DNA of 32,688 nucleotides. Source: an uncultured Coxiella sp. (lineage in GTDB: Bacteria; Pseudomonadota; Gammaproteobacteria; Coxiellales; Coxiellaceae). The notes under the pieces are model-generated. The model did not search any database and was not told the DNA's origin. It was given only the letters and a program-made list of their open reading frames with translations. Below are positions 1-8,220 of this stretch, piece after piece (the first letter of the stretch is position 1; each line of letters starts with the position of its first letter). Location: NCBI GenBank assembly GCA_902623005.1, contig CACNSC010000015.1, forward strand, positions 1 to 32,688. The letters run 5' to 3'. A program made the translations under genes and the position numbers.

Positions 1-1
1 C

Positions 2-2029
2 CCTCTTAGAGAGTCTATTCATACCGCTTTTCTTTATCACGCGCAAAAAGCTGGATTGGACATGGGTATCGTAAATGCAGGCCAACTGCCGGTATACAGT
101 GATATCACAGACGATCTGCTCAATAACATTGAAGACTTGCTATTTAATCGCGATCAGAATGCAACTGACAACTTACTGACACTGGCCTCTGGTTTGAAAA
201 GCAGTCAGGCTAACATCGTTGAAGATTTAAGCTGGCGTGAACTCCCTGTCAGAGAGCGTATTTCCCACGCACTGGTTAAAGGACTCAATCAATTCATTAC
301 TGAGGATACGGAAGAGGCTAGACTGCAATCAGAGCGGCCTCTAGATGTCATTGAAGGACCGTTAATGGATGGGATGGATGTGGTTGGTGATCTCTTTGGT
401 GATGGAAAAATGTTCCTACCTCAGGTCGTCAAGAGTGCGCGTGTCATGAAACAAGCGGTTGCTCACCTGGTTCCATTCATAGAAGCCGAAAAGAAAACTG
501 GTCAGCGCCACAAAGCAACTATTATTCTTGCAACAGTTAAAGGCGATGTTCATGACATTGGTAAAAACATTGTTGGAGTTGTGCTGGAATGTAATAACTA
601 CAAAGTTATCGATCTTGGTGTCATGGTGCCGTGCGAGACAATTCTTAAAGCAGCTAAAGAGCACCAAGCGGATATGATTGGCCTAAGCGGCTTGATCACG
701 CCATCACTGGATGAAATGTGCCACGTTGCAGCAGAAATGCAAAAACAGGGTATTGATATTCCCTTATTGATTGGTGGCGCCACGACCTCACGACTACACA
801 CGGCGGTTAAAATCTCACCCAATTATGACCATGCCTGCTTATACATAAAAGATGCATCGCGAGTGGTAAGAGCCTGTAATGACTTACTGGATGACAACCA
901 AAGAGCTGATACCTTAAAAAAAATTCGTGATGATTATGAGAGTCTTCGCAAACAATATGCCAATCGTGATCAACACTCACATCAGTTGTCACTTACCAAA
1001 GCACGCGAAAACCGATTTAACATAGATTGGGAGCATTACACCGCCCCAAGACCAACCGAACTTGGTACTAAGGTTATCGATAATATCAATGTCGATTTAC
1101 TCAAGGAATTCATCGATTGGACACCTTTTTTCAAAGCATGGTCACTCGCAGGATCGTATCCCAAGTTACTTACCGACCCAATCATTGGTCAATCGGCTAC
1201 TGATCTCTTTAAAGACGCAACCCATATGTTAGAGACACTGATCAATCGCTCATTGATTCAAGCTAAAGCAGTATTCGGTTTTTTTCCGGCCAACAGTCTT
1301 GACGATGATATTATTCTTTATAGGGATGAGAAGCGTAATGACCCCATTGCGACCTTTTGTTGTATTCGACAGCAAATGGAACGATCTAACAACAAAGCCA
1401 ATTATTGTCTCGCTGATTTTATTGCACCGACAAATTCGAACTGTACCGATTACATTGGGCTATTTGCCGTCACAGCAGGTAGTGGTATCAATCAACTGTT
1501 GCAGGATTATGAAAAAAATAATGACAGTTACAACGTAATATTGATTAAATCTATTGCAGATCGTTTAGCTGAAGCACTGGCAGAGTACCTTCACCAACAG
1601 GTGCGCCAACATTATTGGGCATACGATCCTGATGAGCAATTGAGCAACGAGGAATTAATTCAGGAATCTTATCGCGGTATCCGCCCTGCTCCCGGCTATC
1701 CCGCGTGCCCTGACCACACACACAAAACAATATTGTTTAATTTACTGAATGCCCAAGAAACCATAGACATGTCTCTAACTGAGAGCTATGCAATGCTGCC
1801 AGCAGCATCGGTTTCTGGATTTTATTTTTCTCACCCACAAGCCTGTTATTTTGGCACAGGTAAAATTAACAAAGATCAAGTTGAATCCATTGCCAAACGG
1901 CAAGGAATTAATTTAAGCCAAGCTGAGAAAAATCTAGCTCCTATTTTGGCTTACATGCCTACTTCTGAAACAACCTCAGTTTTAGCGACACCTAACCGTG
2001 ACAAAATAGACTCTACTGTTTTAGATTGA
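2..2029 (+). CDS. metH: Cobalamin-dependent methionine synthase, C-terminal part (5' end cut by window)
   Basis: MetH transfers the methyl group of methyl-tetrahydrofolate through cobalamin to homocysteine. The reading frame is open from base 2 and already matches the family ([20 protein letters not shown]), so the gene enters from the left; TTG at 56 and ATG at 62 are internal. Visible in order: the end of the folate-binding domain, the helical cobalamin cap (about 170-480), the B12-binding domain with the DVHDIG motif whose cobalt-ligand histidine codon is at 551-553, then the AdoMet-binding reactivation domain with the [10 protein letters not shown] motif near 1673-1702. The homocysteine domain and most of the folate domain lie outside. 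After the usual family end (LAPILAY) there are about 24 extra residues, encoded antisense to the 3' end of metF. Identification is firm. Confidence 0.97.
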   Translation, partial: PLRESIHTAFLYHAQKAGLDMGIVNAGQLPVYSDITDDLLNNIEDLLFNRDQNATDNLLTLASGLKSSQANIVEDLSWRELPVRERISHALVKGLNQFITEDTEEARLQSERPLDVIEGPLMDGMDVVGDLFGDGKMFLPQVVKSARVMKQAVAHLVPFIEAEKKTGQRHKATIILATVKGDVHDIGKNIVGVVLECNNYKVIDLGVMVPCETILKAAKEHQADMIGLSGLITPSLDEMCHVAAEMQKQGIDIPLLIGGATTSRLHTAVKISPNYDHACLYIKDASRVVRACNDLLDDNQRADTLKKIRDDYESLRKQYANRDQHSHQLSLTKARENRFNIDWEHYTAPRPTELGTKVIDNINVDLLKEFIDWTPFFKAWSLAGSYPKLLTDPIIGQSATDLFKDATHMLETLINRSLIQAKAVFGFFPANSLDDDIILYRDEKRNDPIATFCCIRQQMERSNNKANYCLADFIAPTNSNCTDYIGLFAVTAGSGINQLLQDYEKNNDSYNVILIKSIADRLAEALAEYLHQQVRQHYWAYDPDEQLSNEELIQESYRGIRPAPGYPACPDHTHKTILFNLLNAQETIDMSLTESYAMLPAASVSGFYFSHPQACYFGTGKINKDQVESIAKRQGINLSQAEKNLAPILAYMPTSETTSVLATPNRDKIDSTVLD

Positions 2030-2814
2030 TTAAGCGTATAAAAGTGCAGATGGTCAACACCACAATTAAGGAGCTGCTCACACAAATGAGTGACCACGTC
2101 CAACCCAAGTTGATATTGCGAGTCTGGATCCCCTGCATACACGCTCATTTGCTTGATTAGCCAACGAGGGATTTCTGCCTCGCAACGCTTAGAAAAGCGC
2201 ATTAACTTATCAAAGTCCATAATCGGCATAATACCAGGGATAATTGGCATATTGATCCCTTGTTTATCCGCTAAAACTCGATAGTGAAAATAACTTTCAG
2301 CACTGTAAAAGTATTGAGTTATTGCACTATTGGCACCCGCATCTTGTTTAATCTTTAAAGCCTGCACATCGGATAAAAGCGTCTTGGCTTCTGGGTGACA
2401 TTCGGGGTAAGCAGCTACATAAATTGCGAACCGACCTGGAAAATGTGATTTGATCAAAGCCGCCAAATCGGATGCATGCTGTAAATCACTCTGGCAAGCA
2501 CCTAGTCCTGAAGGGCGGTCACCCCTGAGTACAATTAAATTTTTCACTCCAAGAGTAGAATATTGATTGAGCAAATCGATTAAATTATCACGGGAACTCC
2601 CCATACATGAGATATGAGGTGCAACGGTAAAATTCTGTAACAATAGCCTGACTGTCTCTGGTGTCTCATGTTGGGTTGAGCCGCCTGCACCGAACGTCAC
2701 TGAAAAAAAGCTCGGTGAGTAGGCCTTCAGCTTTTGTGAAGTTCGCTGAAGCTGTAAATGGGCTGATTCAGACTTTGGCGGGAAAAACTCAAAACTTAGC
2801 TTGCAATCAGTCAT
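1951..2814 (-). CDS. metF: Methylenetetrahydrofolate reductase
   Basis: MetF reduces 5,10-methylene-THF to 5-methyl-THF, the substrate of MetH, so the two convergent neighbours act in sequence. Family motifs: [10 protein letters not shown] at the N terminus, [53 protein letters not shown] and HFYTLNQ near the end. I place the start at ATG 2814, four residues before the conserved LSFEFF. An in-frame GTG at 2841 would add nine residues but its AAGG lies only 3 nt upstream, so the start is not certain. The C terminus runs 11 residues past the usual LGV end. The last 79 bp overlap the 3' end of metH on the other strand. Length (287 or 296 residues) is normal for the family. Confidence 0.95.
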   Translation of the reverse strand: MTDCKLSFEFFPPKSESAHLQLQRTSQKLKAYSPSFFSVTFGAGGSTQHETPETVRLLLQNFTVAPHISCMGSSRDNLIDLLNQYSTLGVKNLIVLRGDRPSGLGACQSDLQHASDLAALIKSHFPGRFAIYVAAYPECHPEAKTLLSDVQALKIKQDAGANSAITQYFYSAESYFHYRVLADKQGINMPIIPGIMPIMDFDKLMRFSKRCEAEIPRWLIKQMSVYAGDPDSQYQLGLDVVTHLCEQLLNCGVDHLHFYTLNQSKTVESILSRLGVAKTEVVSEVGM

Positions 2815-2854
2815 TTTTAAAATCCATTTTAAAATAATCACTTACCTTAGCCTA

Positions 2855-2867
2855 ATTGGTTTCCAAT
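2855..2867. repeat. Small inverted repeat upstream of metF
   Basis: ATTGG-TTT-CCAAT is a perfect 5-bp inverted repeat with a 3-nt spacer in the divergent region between metF and the PfkB kinase. It could be an operator, but it is short enough to occur by chance. It does not match the MetR consensus TGAA-N5-TTCA. Confidence 0.2.
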
Positions 2868-2998
2868 GGTAAAATCAAGCAAATAAGATCGAACACATAG
2901 GGCACTTTATTTTTGTTAAAAAAGAAACTAATATGGTCTGGTTTTTGTCTTATTTCACCATTAAGAATTGATTATTAATTAAACAAAAGGGCAGGCTT

Positions 2999-4009
2999 GT
3001 GACTTACGACGTTTATGGTTTAGGTAACGCTTTACTGGATATACAGCTCGATGTGAGTATTGACTTTTTGAATCACAATCAACTGCCAAAAGGTGTAATG
3101 AGCTACGTCACTCAAGAGCGCCAAACTGAAATCATCGATTTAATCGGCAAAGAACATATTCGCAAAATTTCATCTGGTGGATCAGTTGCCAATAGCATGA
3201 TCGTTTTGCAATTTTTTGGTGGTAAGGGATTTTTTAGTTGTAAAATTGCTCAAGATGAAGCGGGCGATCATTATTATAATGACATCAGAGAAGCCGGTCT
3301 GGACACAAATTTTGATTATCAGCCCAGGCCAGAAGGTGAAACCGGTCGCTGCCTGGTTAAAATCACACCTGATGCAGACCGCACTATGAGCACAAACCTT
3401 GGAATTAGCGCTACTCTATCTGAGTCTGAATTACATCAAGATGCTCTTAAACAGTCTAAATATCTTTATATAGAAGGATATCTCACAACATCACCACTAG
3501 GGCATCAAGCAGCCCTCAAAGCAAAGTCTCTCGCCGAACAGCATGGTGTCAAAACTGCGATTACATTTTCTGATCCAGCAATCGTTTCCCAGTTCAAAGC
3601 ACAATTTCATGAGTTGATTGACGGCGGTGTTGACTTAATTTTCTGTAACGAAAGCGAAGCGAAAGAGTTTACTGATACTGACACTCTATCCAGCGCGATC
3701 GATCAAATGAAACACATCGCTAAAACATTTGTAATTACAATCGGGCCGCGCGGCTCCATGGTCTATGACGGCAGTGAGCTCATCACTGTTCCTGCAACGG
3801 AAGAGAAACCTATCGATACCGTTGGTGCAGGTGACATGTATGCTGGCGCATTTCTCTATGGCATCACAAACGGACTTTCTTGGCTAGAAGCTGGCCAATT
3901 AGCCAACCTTACGTCTTCAAAAGTGGTGACGATGTACGGCCCCAGAGTCACTCAAGCAGATACGGTTGTTTTGAAAGAACAGCTAAAGACTTTAGCTCAT
4001 ACTCTTTAG
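2999..4009 (+). CDS. PfkB-family carbohydrate kinase, adenosine kinase-like
   Basis: Cytoplasmic ATP-dependent kinase of the ribokinase/PfkB superfamily, 336 residues. Visible: N-terminal YDVYGLGNALLDIQ, the glycine-rich substrate motif SGGSVANS (about residues 59-66), and the second PfkB signature DTVGAGD at residues 273-279, whose last Asp is the catalytic base. The N-terminal third with SSGGSVANS and the later STNLG.S stretch resemble bacterial proteins annotated as adenosine kinase; ribokinase or fructokinase activity cannot be excluded. Start is GTG 2999, with AAAGGG 7 nt upstream. Placed just beyond metF, it would make sense as the enzyme that salvages adenosine released when S-adenosylhomocysteine is broken down, but this is inferred from position. 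Divergent from metF with a 150-bp shared upstream region. Confidence 0.85.
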   Translation: MTYDVYGLGNALLDIQLDVSIDFLNHNQLPKGVMSYVTQERQTEIIDLIGKEHIRKISSGGSVANSMIVLQFFGGKGFFSCKIAQDEAGDHYYNDIREAGLDTNFDYQPRPEGETGRCLVKITPDADRTMSTNLGISATLSESELHQDALKQSKYLYIEGYLTTSPLGHQAALKAKSLAEQHGVKTAITFSDPAIVSQFKAQFHELIDGGVDLIFCNESEAKEFTDTDTLSSAIDQMKHIAKTFVITIGPRGSMVYDGSELITVPATEEKPIDTVGAGDMYAGAFLYGITNGLSWLEAGQLANLTSSKVVTMYGPRVTQADTVVLKEQLKTLAHTL

Positions 4010-4110
4010 AAACGACCATATCGATTGAATCTGGGCGAAGTCTCTTACACTTTGCCTGGCTTTATAGCTTGATGAATCAAAGTAGCTGATAGGCAATCAA
4101 CTAATAGGGT

Positions 4111-4842
4111 TTATTTTACTGCAAGTAGCCTTAAAGTTTCCTCTCGATAAATACTTATCTCTCCTGGATATCGATCGCGTAGCATGTCCAAATGATACGC
4201 GGACAACTTGTCACGGGAAAACTTTCCATGCGTCGTTGCCTCCCACCAACACATCACCGCCTCGATCGAATCAAAATGGTAATCATCGACCTCGTCAGTC
4301 TGTATGACAGTTAACCCTGCAGCATTAAAATAAGCCAACCAGTCTGCTTTAGGAGTAAAATGAAGTAATGATAGGATTTGACCACTATCCGAGCCCATAC
4401 ATTCACACAGAGTTCTTATGACCTCAGGCATTCCATGAACACAACAAAAAGCAAAACGCCCTCCTGGCAGCAAAGCCTTCGATACTCGCTGAACCGCCTG
4501 GTACTGATCAGGCATCCAGTGAAATACGTAGTTTGAAAATACTGCAGTAAAAAATCGCCATGCTGGTGGAACGAACGCAGAGAATGATCCAGAAAACCAA
4601 TTAATATTGCTGTATGGCACTGCTTTGCGCGCTAATGCACAGCGAGACTTATCCGGTTCGATAGCATAAACACAACCAGTTTCACCCACCTTTTCAGCGA
4701 TAATGGCCGTTAAATTTCCAGTACCGCTACCTATATCAAGCACTCGATCACCGGGACATAACGCCAATTGATCAATTAATTCAACACCACATTGATACTG
4801 GCCAATACTCACTTGTTGATATAAATTTGCCTGATTATCCAT
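4111..4842 (-). CDS. Class I SAM-dependent methyltransferase, substrate unknown
   Basis: A 243-residue Rossmann-fold methyltransferase. Motif I is VLDIGSGTG at residues 34-42, an acidic residue that would bind the SAM ribose is in YAIEPDKS (59-66), and the segment FSNYVFHWMPD (102-112) followed by VSKALLPGGRFAF (120-132) matches motifs IV-VI of the BioC/trans-aconitate/juvenile-hormone-acid methyltransferase type. It is convergent with the kinase gene and separated from the membrane-protein gene upstream by 216 bp in which I see no gene. Nothing nearby (no other biotin genes) supports a BioC role, so no function is assigned beyond the fold. Ribosome-binding site is weak; ATG 4842 is the first start in frame and fits the family N terminus. 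Confidence 0.8.
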   Translation of the reverse strand: MDNQANLYQQVSIGQYQCGVELIDQLALCPGDRVLDIGSGTGNLTAIIAEKVGETGCVYAIEPDKSRCALARKAVPYSNINWFSGSFSAFVPPAWRFFTAVFSNYVFHWMPDQYQAVQRVSKALLPGGRFAFCCVHGMPEVIRTLCECMGSDSGQILSLLHFTPKADWLAYFNAAGLTVIQTDEVDDYHFDSIEAVMCWWEATTHGKFSRDKLSAYHLDMLRDRYPGEISIYREETLRLLAVK

Positions 4843-5058
4843 ATAACGATCTGCTTTTAAATGTGGTTGAGTTATCTGCCTTTATGAATCGGTTACCCGA
4901 ACATGCGCCATATTAAAACTTTCACATCAACTCACCGATAACAACAAATTATTAGTCAAACATTCAGCTAATTTTCTAGTCTTTCACCATTTAGATCACA
5001 CACTCATACTAGGCATCGATATCATAACCAAAAGTTTTTTAATTCAAGACACTTTATG

Positions 5059-6840
5059 TCAAAATGGGCGTGGTGAATTAGAAACATCAATCGGCTCTAA
5101 TGCATAAAGCTTCTTATTTTCAATCGATTGATCGCTAGCCTCTAGCGTCATTGGTTGAAACTTTTCGTGCAACATCACAACAGCATAATCATCATTATAA
5201 TCTCTTTGAAACAGCAATGAAGGACGATGCTGATCTGTCAAACGATAGGCATACTGCCGCAAAGTATCTGTCGGAAATACCAAGTCTAGAGCAGCATTAG
5301 AGATAATAATAGAAAGAATAAAAATATAACTAAGTCCTTCAGGAAACTTTCGACATGAAATCTCTTTATTAGACAAACCTGTCATTTTATCCAAGGCTAG
5401 TAAAATAGGAACAGATCGAATTACCAAGCTATGAAAAAACAATAATACTGTATCAAACAATCTACGAAAATGTTGTTGCATTGGATGGACAGGAACACGA
5501 AAATCACTATTAGAATCCGCATTTAATTTTGGAATCTCATTGGTCTTTATCAACCAGTGCGATAGTAAATTACCAAAAAAAACTACTGAAAATACAGCGC
5601 AATCTACAATAAGTGACCGCGTGTCTTGGTGAATTGAAACCTCATGATCTAAACATTGCCCAGTCACAACAGCAACCATTAATGCCGCAAACTGACTCAT
5701 AGCAATGGTGAATCCAATCATAGAAATTGCGGTGACTAATGCAAACAACAGATCCTGTAGATTGATATCATTCTCATCAACTACAGCAATTAAATGATAG
5801 AAAGCACCAACTGATGAATAATAATAGGACTGCAGTTGCGCATAAAATCCCGTCGAATTTGTCGTTAAAACATGTGATCTTTGCCATCGACAATAATATT
5901 CATTCGACAGTACAAGCTCGAAAACTGTAGGAACACTCAGCTCAAAACGTAATTGATTCAACTCGTCCTGTCGAACTGATAAGATTGGTTGTTCATCGGC
6001 AAACTTATAAGCATTCATTAAATTATTCATTCGCTCATTGGCATCGTTATTCCAAAAAGCTGCCCCCATGCCTCCCGATAATATCGGAATAAACCAAGTG
6101 TGTTGATTAAGCGTATCGCATGAATACATTGAAACAGCTGTCACCCAATACAACTTATAACCCTCAGAGATCCGAAGAAGCATTGCCAAGCAATCGATGC
6201 TGTATCGCCACCTTGGAAGAGTTATACGCTCTGCAGGCAAAAATTGGTTCTTATATTTGATAGCATTTGCTACTAACCGTCGATGTGTCAGTGAGAGTGC
6301 AGCCAGAGTAAAAACAAACACCATATCAATTGGCGTCCAGCGATAACTACTGGTTTCCAATGCTTGATTGGCTTCAATAAACTGCGGTCTTGAGACTGAC
6401 CATACACCCATAAAAGTCAGAGCAAAAAAAATTGACAATACCAAGTCGTATGTCATACCAGGATCATCACGGTAAGGCAGACGTGTAAACGCAATATAGG
6501 CATGATATACAGCAATACTGCAAGGCAACTGCTCAATGATCGAAATTACTGATGCTGATGAACCCCGAAACTCACTCTCTCTTTGGTAATCCAATAACGG
6601 CTCCGAGACATCTCGCTGATTACCTATTGACGAGTGCTGAGACGCTAACGATTGACGTTCTGACGCCAAAGACTGTCGACCCTGTTCTTCGTCCTGCAGA
6701 TTAATAACATCATTGACAGAGCTTTGACACAACCACGGCAAACAGGTTACTGCTTGTACAGTATCAAGGTCGTCTGAACTTGAATCATTGCCTTCAGTGG
6801 CAGATTGAGGCAGCGCTATAAATGGCCTATTACGATCCAA
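5059..6840 (-). CDS. Multi-pass inner-membrane protein of unknown function
   Basis: Not recognised. The 593-residue protein has a hydrophilic, Ser/Asp/Gln-rich N-terminal tail of about 100 residues that includes an imperfect repeat (RQSLASE/RQSLASQ, residues 55-68), then about seven or eight hydrophobic segments near residues 131-149, 172-187, 230-262, 361-393 (long enough for two), 408-430, 461-483 and 502-522, and a hydrophilic C-terminal tail of about 70 residues. No transporter, channel or enzyme motif is apparent. The only in-frame start between the predicted promoter and the body is TTG 6840; an ATG at 6854 is out of frame. Reading-frame integrity over 1.8 kb with alternating hydrophobic and polar blocks argues for a real gene. 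It lies downstream of tRNA-Arg on the same strand but has its own promoter-like sequence. Confidence 0.75.
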   Translation of the reverse strand: MDRNRPFIALPQSATEGNDSSSDDLDTVQAVTCLPWLCQSSVNDVINLQDEEQGRQSLASERQSLASQHSSIGNQRDVSEPLLDYQRESEFRGSSASVISIIEQLPCSIAVYHAYIAFTRLPYRDDPGMTYDLVLSIFFALTFMGVWSVSRPQFIEANQALETSSYRWTPIDMVFVFTLAALSLTHRRLVANAIKYKNQFLPAERITLPRWRYSIDCLAMLLRISEGYKLYWVTAVSMYSCDTLNQHTWFIPILSGGMGAAFWNNDANERMNNLMNAYKFADEQPILSVRQDELNQLRFELSVPTVFELVLSNEYYCRWQRSHVLTTNSTGFYAQLQSYYYSSVGAFYHLIAVVDENDINLQDLLFALVTAISMIGFTIAMSQFAALMVAVVTGQCLDHEVSIHQDTRSLIVDCAVFSVVFFGNLLSHWLIKTNEIPKLNADSNSDFRVPVHPMQQHFRRLFDTVLLFFHSLVIRSVPILLALDKMTGLSNKEISCRKFPEGLSYIFILSIIISNAALDLVFPTDTLRQYAYRLTDQHRPSLLFQRDYNDDYAVVMLHEKFQPMTLEASDQSIENKKLYALEPIDVSNSPRPF

Positions 6841-6888
6841 AGTTTTAAATCCATTTTGAGCTTTTAAAACGACACGATAGTAACAAGT

Positions 6889-6916
6889 ATTATAATAACA
6901 CGTAAACCCTTGCCAA
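6889..6916 (-). promoter_or_regulatory. Sigma70-type promoter for the membrane-protein gene
   Basis: Read on the minus strand: -35 TTGGCA (6911-6916), 16-bp spacer, -10 TATAAT (6889-6894). Both boxes are close to consensus. A transcript would start near 6882, about 42 nt before TTG 6840. Confidence 0.55.
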
Positions 6917-7082
6917 CATTCGACACTAAGACTGCAGCATCAATACGGTCGTGTTATGGAAATATAAATTCGATGGTAATCAAAGAATTTCTTTCGATGA
7001 GAATGAGAGACTAGGAAATTAAAACACAGGCAGACAGACAATGTTAGACAAAGCTCTAAAGCACACTAAAGGTACTTTAAAT

Positions 7083-7159
7083 TGGCGCGCCCGGAAGGAT
7101 TCGAACCTCCGACCGCCTGGTTCGTAGCCAGGTACTCTATCCAGCTGAGCTACGGGCGC
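7083..7159 (-). tRNA. tRNA-Arg(ACG)
   Basis: A 77-nt cloverleaf on the minus strand. The acceptor stem GCGCCCG/CGGGCGC is perfect, the anticodon stem-loop is CCTGG-CTACGAA-CCAGG with anticodon ACG, and the T loop is GGTTCGAATCC. The 3' CCA is encoded (7083-7085). It follows tRNA-Ser by 30 nt and probably shares its transcript, matching the serV-argV order known in Escherichia coli. Confidence 0.97.
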
Positions 7160-7189
7160 GTGCCTTATCTAACTAATTGACTCTCAATT

Positions 7190-7278
7190 CGGAGAGAGAG
7201 GGATTCGAACCCTCGATGGAGCGTTAACCCCATACTCCCTTAGCAGGGGAGCGCCTTCAGCCGCTCGGCCATCTCTCC
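7190..7278 (-). tRNA. tRNA-Ser(GCT)
   Basis: An 89-nt class II tRNA on the minus strand. The acceptor stem is GGAGAGA/TCTCTCC, the anticodon arm CTCCC-CTGCTAA-GGGAG gives anticodon GCT, the variable arm is long, and the discriminator base is G as expected for serine. After the discriminator the sequence reads AAT, so CCA is not encoded here, unlike the other three tRNAs of the window. Confidence 0.97.
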
Positions 7279-7289
7279 ATAAGCGCAGC

Positions 7290-7318
7290 ATCATACCACC
7301 ACGCAAATCAAAAATGAA
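7290..7318 (-). promoter_or_regulatory. Promoter of tRNA-Ser/tRNA-Arg
   Basis: On the minus strand: -35 TTCATT (7313-7318), 17-bp spacer, extended -10 TGGTATGAT with the hexamer TATGAT at 7290-7295. The predicted start near 7283 is a few bases before the mature tRNA-Ser 5' end. Confidence 0.6.
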
Positions 7319-7417
7319 TCATTACCTCAGTGAGATTTTAGTTTTTTTTTATATTTCCTTCTAAACTCTAAAAAATCATACAGTGGTTATTTTTAACGCA
7401 AGTCATTACATCAATGA

Positions 7418-8167
7418 CTACAAGACTTGCTCAGGACCACCGCTTTGAAAAAAATGGTAAGTTAAACCTAACATAATTGAATTTGATTCTGGCTTGTAGG
7501 TATAGCTTTCAACAAAACCGGTCTCATTGGTGAAATCATCCGGCTCGACGTTGTTGAAGTGCCAATAGTCATACTCCAAGCGCAAACTCAATTGAGGATT
7601 AATTGCACGTTCAAAACCAGCACCCAGACGATAAGTGAATTGATGATCAGAAAATTTACCGATGTAGCCAGGCACTTTGGTTGCGTCTGCACTCTCGCTT
7701 AATTCACCTGACGACTCGCTTGAGAATTCACCATAGCCAAAGCCAACTCGAGTAAACAATGTCGTTTTATCATTCAACATAATTCCAGGCATTAAACTCA
7801 ATCCAATGTTATATTTCCATTGCGCATCTATCGTCGTGCTTCCAATGATATCGTCGTTGTAATGCTCTTCTGTCTCAGCAAGCAGACCGGTAAGCCCAAG
7901 CTCTAAAGCCAATGACATTTTATTGGGAATCGGCTGACTTTTAACACCGAGATAAATTTCTCCAATACCGCCATTCGCAGAAAAACTGTCTTCATATGAT
8001 GTAGGGATAATGGGCGCTACTGAGTGAGTTTCAACAAGACTCATATCGTATGAAAGATCCTGTGCTCCGGCTGAAAATCCAGCATATAAACTACTCGCGT
8101 AGGACGTCGACACCGTCAAAGACGACAATGTCGCTGCAACTACCAGCATCAAATAATTCTTTTTCAT
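7418..8167 (-). CDS. Outer-membrane beta-barrel protein (porin-like, OmpA/OmpW-type barrel)
   Basis: A 249-residue exported protein. Residues 1-24 are a typical Sec signal peptide (MKKN, then a hydrophobic run, cleavage after TSYA). The mature part starts SSLYAGFSAGAQ and continues as alternating amphipathic strands with aromatic girdles: LALELGLTG, KYNIGLSLMPGIM, TLFTRVGFGYGEF, TYRLGAGFERA, LSLRLEYDYWHF and SIMLGLTYHFF, as in small 8-stranded barrels. The usual terminal aromatic residue is followed by nine extra residues (QSGGPEQVL), which is unusual. GGGAG lies 8 nt before ATG 8167. The gene is 51 bp downstream of the Pro/Ser/Thr-rich protein gene and may share its transcript. A 7-bp hairpin (AGTCATT/AATGACT, 7401-7419) sits at the stop codon but has no U-run. 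The specific function (adhesin, channel, surface antigen) is unknown. Confidence 0.85.
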   Translation of the reverse strand: MKKNYLMLVVAATLSSLTVSTSYASSLYAGFSAGAQDLSYDMSLVETHSVAPIIPTSYEDSFSANGGIGEIYLGVKSQPIPNKMSLALELGLTGLLAETEEHYNDDIIGSTTIDAQWKYNIGLSLMPGIMLNDKTTLFTRVGFGYGEFSSESSGELSESADATKVPGYIGKFSDHQFTYRLGAGFERAINPQLSLRLEYDYWHFNNVEPDDFTNETGFVESYTYKPESNSIMLGLTYHFFQSGGPEQVL

Positions 8168-8188
8168 GTATTTACTCCCGATAATGTT

Positions 8189-8220
8189 AAAAGAGACACC
8201 AACCGACCTGATGGACTCTT
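8189..8220 (-). terminator. Hairpin between the two surface-protein genes, possible weak terminator
   Basis: On the minus strand AAGAG-TC-CATCA, a 7-nt loop, then TGGTG-T-CTCTT, ending in a short TTTT run. It begins at the stop codon of the upstream gene. Stem is interrupted and the U-run short, so it may attenuate rather than stop transcription. Confidence 0.35.

Noticed and set aside
7399-7427. Inverted repeats GCAAGTC/GACTTGC and AGTCATT/AATGACT at the end of the beta-barrel gene as a terminator
   Set aside because: The hairpins are mutually exclusive, AT-rich and not followed by a U-run; kept only as a remark.
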